A stretch of DNA of 62,361 nucleotides, taken from NCBI GenBank assembly GCA_945883495.1, contig CAMCXS010000030.1, positions 1 through 62,361 on the forward strand. Direction: 5' to 3'. This document shows, one piece after another, positions 18,401 to 26,300 of this stretch; positions within the stretch are counted from its first letter, which is position 1; each line of letters opens with the position of its first letter. The notes beneath the pieces were generated by a model. That model did not search any database and was not told the DNA's origin. It saw nothing but the letters and a program-made list of their open reading frames with translations. The DNA is from Akkermansia muciniphila (GTDB taxonomy: Bacteria > Verrucomicrobiota > Verrucomicrobiia > Verrucomicrobiales > DEV007). The position numbers and the translations under genes were made by a program.

Positions 18401-19794
18401 TGGCCACCGACGACGCCGGCGCCACCGCCACCAGTCCCGAGGTGACCTTTTTCATGCGCACCCCCGCCACCCTCACCTTCCAGCAGGGACTCAACGGCTA
18501 CACCAGCGCCCTCGATACCGGCCTGCGCGGGGCCGCCCCCAGCTCCAACCTCGGGGCCGGATTCACCATCAACGTCGATGCCGATGACGCCGCCTCGCCC
18601 AGCCAAGCCCTCCTCCGCTTCGACAACCTCTTCGGCTCCGGCGCCGCCCAAATCCCCTTCGGCAGCACCATCGATAGCGCCACCCTCGGCCTGCAAATCT
18701 TTAACTCCGGCAGCGGCCTGCGCGTTCACCGCATGCTCACCGCTTGGACCGAAAGCAGCACCTGGAACAGCCTCGTCTCCGGCGTGCAGCCAGACGATGT
18801 CGAGGCCGATTCCTCCCCAGTCGGCACCTTGGGCGCTGACAGCGCTTCGGCAAACGTCTTGACCGGCGCCCGCACCGTCACCGTCACCTCCACCGTCCAG
18901 TCCTGGGGCAACGGTGCCCAGAATCACGGCTTCGCCCTCCTGCCCTTTCCGGCGGGCACCGATGGCTTGGAATTCTATTCCAAGGAATGGAGCTCCTCGT
19001 CCCAACGCCCCAAGCTCACCGTCACCTTCACCGCCCCTGCCCCAGCCCAAGTCAGCATCGCCGCCGAGGATCCCTTGGGCGCGGAGTTCGGCCCGGATTC
19101 AACCCTTCGGTTCACCGTGAGCCGTTCCGGAGACACCGCCACTCCGCTTTCCGTCCCACTCGTCGCCCGAGGCTCCGCTCTTCCCGGCCATGACTATTCC
19201 GGTTGGCTCTCCACTCTCACCCTGCCCGCCGGAGTCAACTCCGCGTCCCTCGACCTCACCGTCCTGCCGGACCAGCTCACCGAGGGCCCCGAAACCCTCC
19301 GCGTCGCCCTCGGCTCCAGCGCCGCCTTCCTCCCCGCCTCCCCGGGCTACGCGGAAGGCACCATCGCCGACCGGCCCCTCTCCGCCTGGCTCCACGGCCA
19401 ACTCCCGCCAAATTCCCCCTCGCGCGGTCTCGCCGATGACGCCGATGGCGATGGCGATCCCAACCTGGTGGAATACTTCAAAGGCACCCGCGCCGGAGAT
19501 CCCACCAGCCGCGACTTCCTCCAGGCCGCCTCCCAAACCGGCACCACCGCCAAACTCCGTTTCCGCCGCGCCAAGGACCGCCCCGACGTCACCGGCACCG
19601 TCTGCTGGTCCCGGGACCTGCAAACCTGGCACCCCAGCGGAGCCACCGACGGCGACCTCACCGTCACCCTCACCACCGCCGTCATTTCCACCCCCGGTGA
19701 TGATCCGGAGACCGTCGAAGCCACCGCCCTCCTCACCGGTCCCGCCGCCACCGCCGCTCCCGTGATCTTCTTCTGCCTCCAAATCACCCCGTGA
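15439..19794 (+). CDS. Secreted M14 zinc carboxypeptidase with Ig, DNRLRE and Calx-beta domains
   Basis: Encodes 1451 residues from ATG 15439, which overlaps the previous stop (ATGA) and begins a signal peptide (MKKLRLILFVFAMVLAASAA). The frame is open upstream but that is not used here. The M14 domain (about 105-430) shows the zinc ligands His181 and Glu184 in HARE, His324 in SLHSYSE and the catalytic Glu391 in FELGT. NPDG and DLNRNHSFKW substrate-pocket motifs are also present. It should remove C-terminal amino acids from peptides outside the cell, complementing the S8 protease in the same gene run. Five Ig repeats, a DNRLRE domain (about nt 18470-19032), a Calx-beta domain and the shared Asp-loop/WSRDL C-terminal module follow. 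The part after the catalytic domain is paralogous to the protein ending at 3495. Confidence 0.93.
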   Translation: MKKLRLILFVFAMVLAASAAVLVNQPAAEPLQDVPTDPVVAILAYSDREILAELATRIDIWETDPVRAEAVVLLYPDQWEFVRGFGIEPRIDPERTAAMGEAGTLGISGYPCYRTVTETYASLDQIVATYPGLARLETIGSSWDKLRAGGPAGHDLKALVLGGAAPGSIPKFRFFLMGAIHARELTTAELALRFAEELLAGYGTDPDATWLLDYGELHVIPIANPDGRLFAETGLSWRKNTNTDPGCTTSTYGIDLNRNHSFKWNTGGSSGVVCDLTYRGTSAGSEPETQALENYMRSIFTDQRGPNDGDAAPADATGLMISLHSYSELVLYPWGSTSSPAPNESSLRILGRKFGFFNRYDVTQSIGLYPTSGTTDDWAYGTLGIAAYTFELGTAFFQSCATFDSTIRPNNLPALWYAFKAARRPYQSPAGPDVTVVSASPPAVYPGQPVTISGTADDTRSFDASGGGEPAQTISAIRASLADPSWVTGSTLPLTPSGSATTVRSFSGSVPTAGLPKGRHLVFVEAQDSAGNWGAPTATFIEILEDPNTEPTVVLTSPTPGQIIPLPNPVLLSASAADPDGSVTKVEFYAGSTKLTEDTAPPYTYSWSATPGAYTVTAIAHDNEGATTTSAPVSFTVSNAAPSVTLTAPLSGTTVSLPSTVELAASATDSDSAIAKVDFFANSSLIGTDPSPPYTFTWSAAPGSHTLTAVAEDQFGARTTSAPATITVLNPAPNVSLTAPANGALFEFPVTLSLTAAASDPDGSVALVEFRAGAIPLGTDSSPPFTLPWSPPIGSHSLTAIAQDNFGARTTSSPATAITVVNEVKDPPTIAISSPVTGQPLSEGTIPISVTTSDPDGSVAKVEFFSGPTKLGEDLSAPFSWSWTGVVPGDYLLTARATDNDGLTATSAPIALTVVANLAPTIVLTAPTQGAALTGASTTLRATASDADGSIAKVEFFEGASRLSTDTSAPYEFLWTPVSGGFHTVHAVATDDAGATATSPEVTFFMRTPATLTFQQGLNGYTSALDTGLRGAAPSSNLGAGFTINVDADDAASPSQALLRFDNLFGSGAAQIPFGSTIDSATLGLQIFNSGSGLRVHRMLTAWTESSTWNSLVSGVQPDDVEADSSPVGTLGADSASANVLTGARTVTVTSTVQSWGNGAQNHGFALLPFPAGTDGLEFYSKEWSSSSQRPKLTVTFTAPAPAQVSIAAEDPLGAEFGPDSTLRFTVSRSGDTATPLSVPLVARGSALPGHDYSGWLSTLTLPAGVNSASLDLTVLPDQLTEGPETLRVALGSSAAFLPASPGYAEGTIADRPLSAWLHGQLPPNSPSRGLADDADGDGDPNLVEYFKGTRAGDPTSRDFLQAASQTGTTAKLRFRRAKDRPDVTGTVCWSRDLQTWHPSGATDGDLTVTLTTAVISTPGDDPETVEATALLTGPAATAAPVIFFCLQITP

Positions 19795-19847
19795 TATGAA
19801 GCGAAATCCGGACAGGACCCACCACGGAAGAATCGGAACACACTGAA

Positions 19848-20468
19848 ATGAGAAGATTGGCTCGCCCGCCATTCGCCCAAGAAGTGCTTGGCTTCTCCAA
19901 CTCAGGCCCCATCGCTGCGTTTCCGTGTCTTCCGTGGTTCCCCATTCTCCTTTGTCCCACCGCCGTGCTCGCCGCCATCCTGCTCCTCATCGGCCACACC
20001 GCCGCTACGGAGGAAGCCATTCACGCCGAAGAGCTCGCCCTCCACGAAGCCCGCCACCGCGCCCTCGTCGCCGTCCATTTCGCCCAAACCCACGGGATCA
20101 CCTTGGCCGAAGCCGATTGGCACCGCGAGATCAACGGCGAAGTCCCGGCCGAGCTTCTCCGCACCCGCGCCCTCGCCTCCGCCCAACGCGACCGCGCCAT
20201 CCAACGCCTCGCCCAAGCACACGGAGTCGGCCAACCCCTGCCCTTTCCGGGCTTCGCAGCCCACCTCGAAGCCGTCAACACCGCCCGCCGCCAAGCGAAG
20301 GCCCAAGCCAATGGCCAACCCATCTACGGCCGGATCGAATTCACCCCCTGGCAGCTCTACCGCTACGAAGTCGACAACCTCCGCCTCCGCCTCCAAGCCA
20401 AGTTCCGCGAAACCGAACCCACCGACGAAGCCGCCCAAGCCAGAGTGGAAGCGGCCCTGCGCTCGTAG
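19848..20468 (+). CDS. Membrane-anchored helical protein, SurA-N-like (hypothetical)
   Basis: Encodes 206 residues from ATG 19848. GTG 19965 would give 168 residues starting just before the hydrophobic segment VLAAILLLIGHTA. One N-terminal membrane segment is followed by a charged helical domain with ITLAEADWHREINGE and FTPWQLYRYEVDNL segments. This resembles the chaperone part of SurA-type peptidyl-prolyl isomerases, but no PPIase domain is present. It lies 53 nt after the carboxypeptidase gene on the same strand and could assist secretion of those large proteins; that is inference. The first ~38 residues come from unusual sequence and may not be translated. The stop codon TAG is formed by the first bases of a REP-like element. 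Confidence 0.6.
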   Translation: MRRLARPPFAQEVLGFSNSGPIAAFPCLPWFPILLCPTAVLAAILLLIGHTAATEEAIHAEELALHEARHRALVAVHFAQTHGITLAEADWHREINGEVPAELLRTRALASAQRDRAIQRLAQAHGVGQPLPFPGFAAHLEAVNTARRQAKAQANGQPIYGRIEFTPWQLYRYEVDNLRLRLQAKFRETEPTDEAAQARVEAALRS

Positions 20469-20527
20469 CGGAACGGCTTCCCGTTCCCAATTCTCCTCAT
20501 CACCCGCAGAGCGAAAACCCTTCGCTC
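20465..20527 (+). repeat. REP-like element, copy 1 (second arm degraded)
   Basis: Begins GTAGCG followed by the hairpin GAACGG-CTTC-CCGTTC. The second arm is degenerate (gagcgaaaacccttcgctcc). It overlaps the stop codon of the preceding gene and lies 87 nt before the Rpn-family start. Confidence 0.7.
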
Positions 20528-20614
20528 CATCTCATCCTGCAGCGCAGACGCCGCCCCGACTCCCCCCGCCACCCACCCGCTTGCCCACCCACCACGAGGA
20601 GCTATGTTGTCCCC

Positions 20615-21469
20615 GTGAACCGTTTCCTCGATCCCCGGAGCGACCTGGTCTTCAAGCGCATCTTCGGCGAGCACCCGGAGATTCTGCGCAGCTTCCTCAA
20701 CGCGGTCTTGCCTTTGGAGGAAGGCGGGGAGATTGAGAGCTTGGAATACCTTCCCTCCGAGCAGGTGCCGGTGTTGCCGCTGCTCAAGCGCAACATCGTG
20801 GACGTCCGTTGCCGGGACGCCGCCGGGCGTCATTTCATCGTGGAGATGCAGATGAACTGGACCGGCGCGTTCCTCCAACGGGTGCTGTTCGGCGCCAGCC
20901 AAGCGTTCGTGCGCCAGCTGGAAAAAGGGGAGGACTATGCCCTCCTTCAGCCGGTGATCGGCCTCAGTCTTCTCGACGATATCTTCGACCGCGACAACGC
21001 GGACACCTACTACCACCACTACCGGATCGTCAACGTGGAGAACCCCCGGAGAATCATCGAGGGGTTGCAACTGGTGTTCATCGAGCTGCCCAAATTCCGC
21101 GAGGACCATCCCCAGGCGGCGCGGCGCTTGCGCTGGGCCTGGCTCCGCTTTTTGCGGGAGGCAGGGGACGCGGGCTCCCCCGGACACCCCACTCCGGAGC
21201 AGCTCACGGCGGAGGTAGGGCTGACCGAGGAACTGCGCGACGCCCTGGAGATTTCCCTGCAAAGCGCCTTTACGCCCGAGGAGCTGGCCGCCCACGATCG
21301 CTTCTGGGACGCGGTGCGCAGCGAGCGGACGCTGATGAACGGCAAGCTGGCCGAAGGCATCGAGATCGGCGTCACGCTCGGGCTGCAACAAGCCCTGCAA
21401 CGCCTGAGAGCCACCGGAATGGACGAAGCGGCGGCTCGTGAGGTTCTCGGGATGACGGAGATTGAGTAA
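20615..21469 (+). CDS. Rpn-family PD-(D/E)XK nuclease / transposase-like protein
   Basis: Encodes 284 residues from GTG 20615. The frame is open far upstream, but homologous sequence starts at NRFLDPRSDLVFKRIFG, and GAGG at 20596-20599 is a plausible though distant ribosome site. The protein matches the Rpn/PF12784 type (recombination-promoting nuclease, YhgA-like). It has the N-terminal 'DP..D..FK.IFG' motif and a PD-(D/E)XK core with Asp63 (NIVDVRCRD) and Glu77-x-Gln79 (FIVEMQM). A variable C-terminal helical tail contains a 'G...G...GL' segment. Family members are DNA nucleases that stimulate recombination, or relics often found in many copies per genome. It is flanked on both sides by REP-like elements in the same orientation. 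Confidence 0.88.
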   Translation: MNRFLDPRSDLVFKRIFGEHPEILRSFLNAVLPLEEGGEIESLEYLPSEQVPVLPLLKRNIVDVRCRDAAGRHFIVEMQMNWTGAFLQRVLFGASQAFVRQLEKGEDYALLQPVIGLSLLDDIFDRDNADTYYHHYRIVNVENPRRIIEGLQLVFIELPKFREDHPQAARRLRWAWLRFLREAGDAGSPGHPTPEQLTAEVGLTEELRDALEISLQSAFTPEELAAHDRFWDAVRSERTLMNGKLAEGIEIGVTLGLQQALQRLRATGMDEAAAREVLGMTEIE

Positions 21470-21508
21470 GTAAGAATCGTTGCCCGGCCGCCGATCAGCC
21501 TGTCGTCC

Positions 21509-21570
21509 GTAGCGGAACGGCTTCCCGTTCCCCATCCTCATCATCCCGAAGGGCGCAAGCCCTTCGCTAC
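21509..21570 (+). repeat. REP-like element, copy 2 (complete, 62 bp)
   Basis: This is the best copy. The ends GTAGCG and CGCTAC are complementary. Between them lie two perfect hairpins: GAACGG-CTTC-CCGTTC, and CGAAGGGC-GCAA-GCCCTTCG with a GNRA-type tetraloop. It sits 39 nt after the Rpn-family stop codon. Confidence 0.85.
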
Positions 21571-21592
21571 CGTTTCATCCGCCGCTTCCCGC

Positions 21593-21844
21593 GCAAATCT
21601 GCGACCTACGCTCCGTGGGGCGACTGCTTTCCACGCAAATCTGCGCCTCCCGGTCCGTGAGGCGACTGCTTGCTACGCAAATCTGCGACCCACGCTCCGT
21701 GGGGCGACTGCATGCCACACAAATCTGCGCCTCCCAGTCCGTGAGGCGACCGCTTGCGTCGCAAATCCGCGAGCACACCTCCTTGAGGCACGCGTTGTCC
21801 GCGCAAATCTACGACAAACACGCCTTCACCGGCCCATCCGCCGC
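21593..21844. repeat. 42-bp tandem repeat array, six units
   Basis: Units start at 21593, 21635, 21677, 21719, 21761 and 21803, exactly 42 bp apart, each opening with (G/A)CAAATC(T/C). Units 1 and 3 match each other, as do 2 and 4, so the array has an 84-bp higher-order period. Units 5 and 6 have drifted. The CGCA-AATC-TGCG core in several units can form a small hairpin. The unit length is a multiple of 3, and both strands stay open as 14-residue repeat peptides. It lies between two convergent genes. Confidence 0.9.
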
Positions 21845-21861
21845 GCAAACGGCCCGTCACC

Positions 21862-22611
21862 TCACGTCGCCCCGGCCGCTTTCGCCTCCGCTTCGGCGTC
21901 CTTGGCCTCGCGGGTCTGGCGCGCTTGCACCGGCGCGGTCAGATCCTTGATGATCTCGTTCAACTTCGTCAGCAATCCGGACGTCTCGGTGCTTGGGTTG
22001 AGCCTCTCCATCTCCGCCGCCACGTCCACGAGCAGATTGAGGCGTCGCTTCAACGCCGGCACCCTCTCCCGCAGCGCCGGCACCTCAGCTCCCGCCGATG
22101 GCGCGGACTTCTGATCCCAAATGCGTTCAAACTCCGCTTGCGCCGCCGCGAGCCGTTGGCAGGAAGCTGTCAGCCCCAGCGCTTCCAGGTCCTGCCGGGA
22201 ACTGTCCGATCCCAAATCCACCAATAGCGCCCCCAGCAAGCCGGTCTCTACCATGTATCCGGTCCGGTGCAGGGTGTTCCCATGCTTGCCGAACACCGCC
22301 CGGAGCCGCCCGCCCGCTTCCCGTTGCGCCGCGCTCGCCGCCCCGTTCTTCGCCCAAACCCCCACGAAATCACGCAACGTCGTGAAGGCATTTTCCCGCG
22401 CCTCATCCGCCAGCCGGATCGGATCCGTCAACTCACTGCCCAACTCACGCCCCGCAGCCTGGTGAATCCCCGCCTTGTCGACTCCAGACGCCTGTGCGAT
22501 CGACTGCAACACCGGATTGCCATCGAAAAGCCGCTCCAAAACCGGCAAAACCCGCTCAGCAGCGGCGGTGAGTTCCTCATTGGCCAGGTGACTTGTAATG
22601 AGTGTGTCCAT
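21862..22611 (-). CDS. DUF6261-like protein
   Basis: Encodes 249 residues from ATG 22611. The frame extends to 22683, but the MDTLITSHLANEELTAAAE start fits the family better. It is all-helical, without signal peptide or membrane segment. The segments 'LTDPIRLADEARENAFTTLR', 'GGRLRAVFGKHGNTLHRTGY' and 'LLTKLNEIIKDL' resemble DUF6261 proteins, known mainly from Bacteroidota and with no established function. The Ala-rich C terminus (AKDAEAEAKAAGAT) is probably disordered. It faces the Rpn-family gene convergently across a repeat region, which fits accessory DNA. The family call is moderate. Confidence 0.65.
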   Translation of the reverse strand: MDTLITSHLANEELTAAAERVLPVLERLFDGNPVLQSIAQASGVDKAGIHQAAGRELGSELTDPIRLADEARENAFTTLRDFVGVWAKNGAASAAQREAGGRLRAVFGKHGNTLHRTGYMVETGLLGALLVDLGSDSSRQDLEALGLTASCQRLAAAQAEFERIWDQKSAPSAGAEVPALRERVPALKRRLNLLVDVAAEMERLNPSTETSGLLTKLNEIIKDLTAPVQARQTREAKDAEAEAKAAGAT

Positions 22612-22724
22612 CTCGTGTATCGACTGCTGTTTCTCTTCCTCAGCAACACCCTGACACAAGCGCATCCGATGACCATCCTGCATTGCGTGACAACTTCGTC
22701 ACCTTTGCGTTCCTTCCCCTCGCT

Positions 22725-22747
22725 GTAGCGGAACGGCTTCCCGTTCC
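22725..22747 (+). repeat. REP-like element, copy 3 (left arm only)
   Basis: GTAGCG plus the hairpin GAACGG-CTTC-CCGTTC. No second arm follows. Confidence 0.75.
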
Positions 22748-22763
22748 CTTCGTCCCCTTCCTC

Positions 22764-22786
22764 GTAGCGGAACGGCTTCCCGTTCC
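22764..22786 (+). repeat. REP-like element, copy 4 (left arm only)
   Basis: Identical 22-bp left arm, 39 bp after the start of copy 3. The second hairpin is absent. Confidence 0.75.
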
Positions 22787-22834
22787 TTCGCCAGTTGAGG
22801 GCTGATTGTTGATGGTTGATGGGCGGGAATGAAA

Positions 22835-22901
22835 GTAGCGGAACGGCTTCCCGTTCCCTTCCTCATCCTCATCATCCCGAAGGGCGCAAGCCCTTCGCTA
22901 C
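22835..22901 (+). repeat. REP-like element, copy 5 (complete)
   Basis: Complete element with both hairpins and GTAGCG/CGCTAC ends. The spacer between the arms is slightly longer than in copy 2. Confidence 0.85.
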
Positions 22902-22907
22902 GCCCAC

Positions 22908-22968
22908 GTAGCGGAACGGCTTCCCGTTCCCCATTCTCCTCTTTCCGAAGGGCGCAAGCCCTTCGCCA
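22908..22968 (+). repeat. REP-like element, copy 6
   Basis: Both hairpins are present. The right end reads CGCCAC instead of CGCTAC, so the outer stem is weakened. Only 6 bp separate it from copy 5. Confidence 0.8.
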
Positions 22969-23286
22969 CATCCCCCCGAAGGCAACAAGCGACTTCGCGA
23001 CCTCCACAACATCCCTCCGGCTCCGAGGGCAGCACGTTTTCCACCAGCATGCAGTGGATCATTCATGGGCTTGCGTCTCCATGGCGAGATCAGTTCACAG
23101 ATCAGGGACGCGGCCGCCGGCCCGTCCATCCCCGATCCATGTTTCAAAATTGTCACCCTTCCCGGCTGGAGATCGGAGCCCCGCTCGCCACCATTCCGGC
23201 CGTCGGAGTGGGAGAAGTCGGCCCAACCGACGTTTCCCTCTCCCCTCCCGCCTCCCTCCCGCTTCCCGCTTCCCGCCTCTCGGCAC
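22969..23286. other. Non-coding stretch before the giant gene
   Basis: No convincing gene on either strand. The last ~70 bases are strongly pyrimidine-rich with repeated CCCGCTT blocks. Frames are open through it only because stop codons are rare in GC-rich DNA. A promoter for the gene at 23336 is expected here, but no good -35/-10 pair was seen. Confidence 0.5.
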
Positions 23287-23328
23287 CTGCAAACTGCAAA
23301 CTGCAAACTGCAAAGTGCAAACTGCCAA
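23287..23328 (+). repeat. Heptanucleotide tandem repeat (CTGCAAA)n at a gene start
   Basis: Four perfect CTGCAAA units (23287-23314) are followed by GTGCAAA and CTGCCAA. The array ends 7 nt before ATG 23336 and occupies the place where a ribosome binding site would sit. Seven is not a multiple of three, so unit gain or loss would change any upstream reading frame as well as the leader length. Confidence 0.85.
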
Positions 23329-23335
23329 CTTTCCC

Positions 23336-26300
23336 ATGAACCCAACCACCGCCCGGTTCTTTCCCCCAGTCAGCCCCCAATCCAACCTCTGGGCCATCGT
23401 CACGCTCTGCCTCACCGCGTTGCTGCTGGCGCAGACCAGCTGGGGGCAGGGCTTCACCGAGGGCCTCAACAACGCCGTCACCAATGTCACCGTCTCTGGC
23501 GGCGCTTATTACACCGGCAACTCCGGCACCGGCGACCGCCCGGCCTCATCACCCTTCGCGGTCGAGGGGACGCACTCCCGCGGCGTCAGCAACGGCACCG
23601 CGACCATCACATCCAACGCCATCAACACCACCGGCGGCACCGGACTTTCCCTCACGTTCCGTCTCGCGGCCTTTTCCATTGGTTCGACCAGCAACGGCGC
23701 GGATACCTCCGATACGGTCATCGTCGCCATCAGCCCGGACAATGGCACCACTTATTTTGACACGCTTACCATCGCCGGGAACGGCAACGCGTATTGGGCC
23801 TACAGCGCCACCGGAGTCGCCTCCACGCCTTATGACGGGAACTCCTCCTCCGTAATCTTCCAACCATCCTCGGGCGGCAGCCGCACCACCGACGGATACA
23901 GCACGGTGACAGTCACCAACTTGCCCGCCGTGGCCTCCATGCGTTTCCGCATCACCATGCTGAACAACTCCACCAATGAGCGCTGGCTAGTCGATAACAT
24001 CGTCTTCTCCGGCACGTTCGGCAATCCCCCCACCGTCACCACCGGCACCCCCGGCTCCGTCACCATCACCAGCGCCATCGTTTCCGGCAACAACGTCACG
24101 GCTGACGGTGGCATGACCGTCAGCGAGCGCGGCGTCGTCTTCGGCACCTCCGTCAATCCCACCACCGCCAACGGCAAGGCCGTCACGTCCGGCACCACCG
24201 GCACTTACGACACATCCCTCACCGGCCTGCTCGGCGGCACGCTCTACCACGCCCGCGCCTTCGCCACCAACGGCGCCGGCACGTCTTATGGCTCCGGGAT
24301 CACCTTCACCACCGAGCCCGCCGTGGCTCCCTCCGTCACTACCGGCACCGCAGGGTCGGTCACCGGCGGCGGAGCGATCATCTCCGGGAACGACGTCACC
24401 TCCGATGGCGGAGCCCCGATCACCGAACGTGGGATCGTGTATGCCACCACGCCCAGCCCGACGACCGCGAACTCCAAGCTCGCCGTGGCCGGCACCACCG
24501 GCACCTTCGACGGAAACCTCACCGGCCTCAGCCCGCTCACGACCTTCTACGCCCGCGCCTTCGCCACCAACAGCGTCGGCACCACCTACGGCGCGGAGGT
24601 GAACTTCACCACTTTGGCTATCAGCACGCCCACCGTGGTCACCGGCACCGCCGGATCCATCGGCACCACCACCGCCACCATCTCCACGAACAACGTCACT
24701 TCCGACGGCGGCAGCGCCATCACCGAGCGCGGCGTGGTGTATGCAACCACCGCCTTCCCCACCACCGCCAACACCAAACTCACCAGCGCCGGCACCACCG
24801 GCACCTTCAACTCCAACCTCACCGGCCTCAACCAAGGCACCGTCTATTACCTCCGCGCTTACGCCATCAACGCAGCGGGCACCAGCTACGGAGCGCAAAT
24901 CGGCTTCGCCACCAACTTCAGCAGCGTCGTCCGCACCTTCCAGGAAGGCGTCAGCGGCTACACGGGGACGGAGGATACCCATGTGGCCAACGATGCGACC
25001 ACCACCAACTTCGGCGCGGCCACGATCCTCGACATCGATAACGAGAGTCCCGTGGCTCACGGGATCATCCGCTTCAACAACATCGTGGGCAGCGGTGGCA
25101 CCCAAATCCCCGCCGGCAGCACCGTGACCGCCGCCACTCTCCGCTTCAACGTGGAGAACAGCGGGACCACGCTCAATGTCCATCGGATGTTGGGAGCTTG
25201 GACGGAAGGCGGCAGCACCTGGAACTCCTTAATCAGTGGCATCCAAGCCAACAACACAGAAGCCGCAACCACCGTGCTGGGGACCTTCAGCAACCCATCC
25301 AGCGGCTCCACCTCGACGGCGTCTGGACTCCTCCAGTCCGCCGTCCAGGCTTGGGTGAACGGTGAGACAAACAACGGCTTCGCCATCCTGCCCACCGGCA
25401 CCAATGGCGTGGGCCTCTACTCCAGCGAGTTTGGCACCAGCGATTCCCGCCCCCTCCTCAGCGTCACCTACACTCCAGCCACCCCCACCGTCGTCCTCCC
25501 GCCCACCGTGGTCACCGGCACCGCTGGCTCCCTCACTCCCCCCGGCGCCACCATCTCCGCAAACAACGTCACCTCCGCGGGCGGCGGCACGATCACGGAA
25601 CGCGGCGTCGTCTACGCCACCACCCCGGCCCCCACCACCGCCAATAGCAAGCTCGCCGTGGCTGGCACCACCGGCACCTTCGACGCCAATCTCACCGGCC
25701 TGTCCCCCAACACCCTTTACTACGCCCGCGCCTTCGCCACGAACTCCGCCGGGACCGACTACGGCACGGAGATCAGCTTCACCACCCCGATGTCCGGCGG
25801 CACCATCACCCTGACCGGCAGCCTCACCGCACGCTCCACCACCTACGGCACCGCTTCCACCGCCGCCAGCTTCACCGTCAGCGGCACCGGCCTCACCGGT
25901 GACCTCACCGTCACCCCGCCCGCCGGCTTCGAAACCACCCTCACCGAAGGCAGCGGCTACGGCGCCACCACGGTCATCACCGCCTCCGGCACGCTCGCCA
26001 ACACCACGGTCTATGTCCGCCTCGCCGCCGCGACCGCTCCCGGGAACTACAGCGGAAACATCACCGTCTCCGGTGGCGGCGCTTCCTCCGAAACCCTCGC
26101 CATCCCCAGCAGCACTGTTTCCACCAAAGAACTCCCCCTCACCGGCGCCGCCGTCACCACCAAACCCTACGACACCACCACCGCCGCCACCATCACCGGC
26201 ACCCTGAGCGGCATCGTCGGCTCCGACGACGTCTCCTTCACCGGCACCGGCACCTTCGCTTCCGCAAACGCCGGCACCGGCATCGCCGTCACCGCCGCCA

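Noticed and set aside
15904-19050. 1048-codon minus-strand frame inside the M14 carboxypeptidase gene
   Set aside because: Antisense shadow with Gly/Asp-rich composition and no motifs.
19925-20614. Upstream extension of the Rpn-family gene
   Set aside because: The extension overlaps another gene in a different frame and is Arg/Pro/His-rich. The family similarity starts right after GTG 20615.
21593-21844. 42-bp repeats as a CRISPR array
   Set aside because: Units are contiguous with no unique spacers and no cas genes are nearby.
21606-21950. Repeat-peptide frames on both strands across the 42-bp array
   Set aside because: They are open only because the unit is a multiple of 3 without stops. 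No start context and no conserved family recognised.
22829-23335. Upstream extension of the giant gene by 169 codons
   Set aside because: The extension reads through REP-like elements and pyrimidine-rich DNA and would bury the signal peptide. ATG 23336 is preferred.
22872-23345. Minus-strand frame containing 'QFALCSLQFAVC'
   Set aside because: It is a translation of the heptanucleotide repeat and REP-like elements, not a protein.
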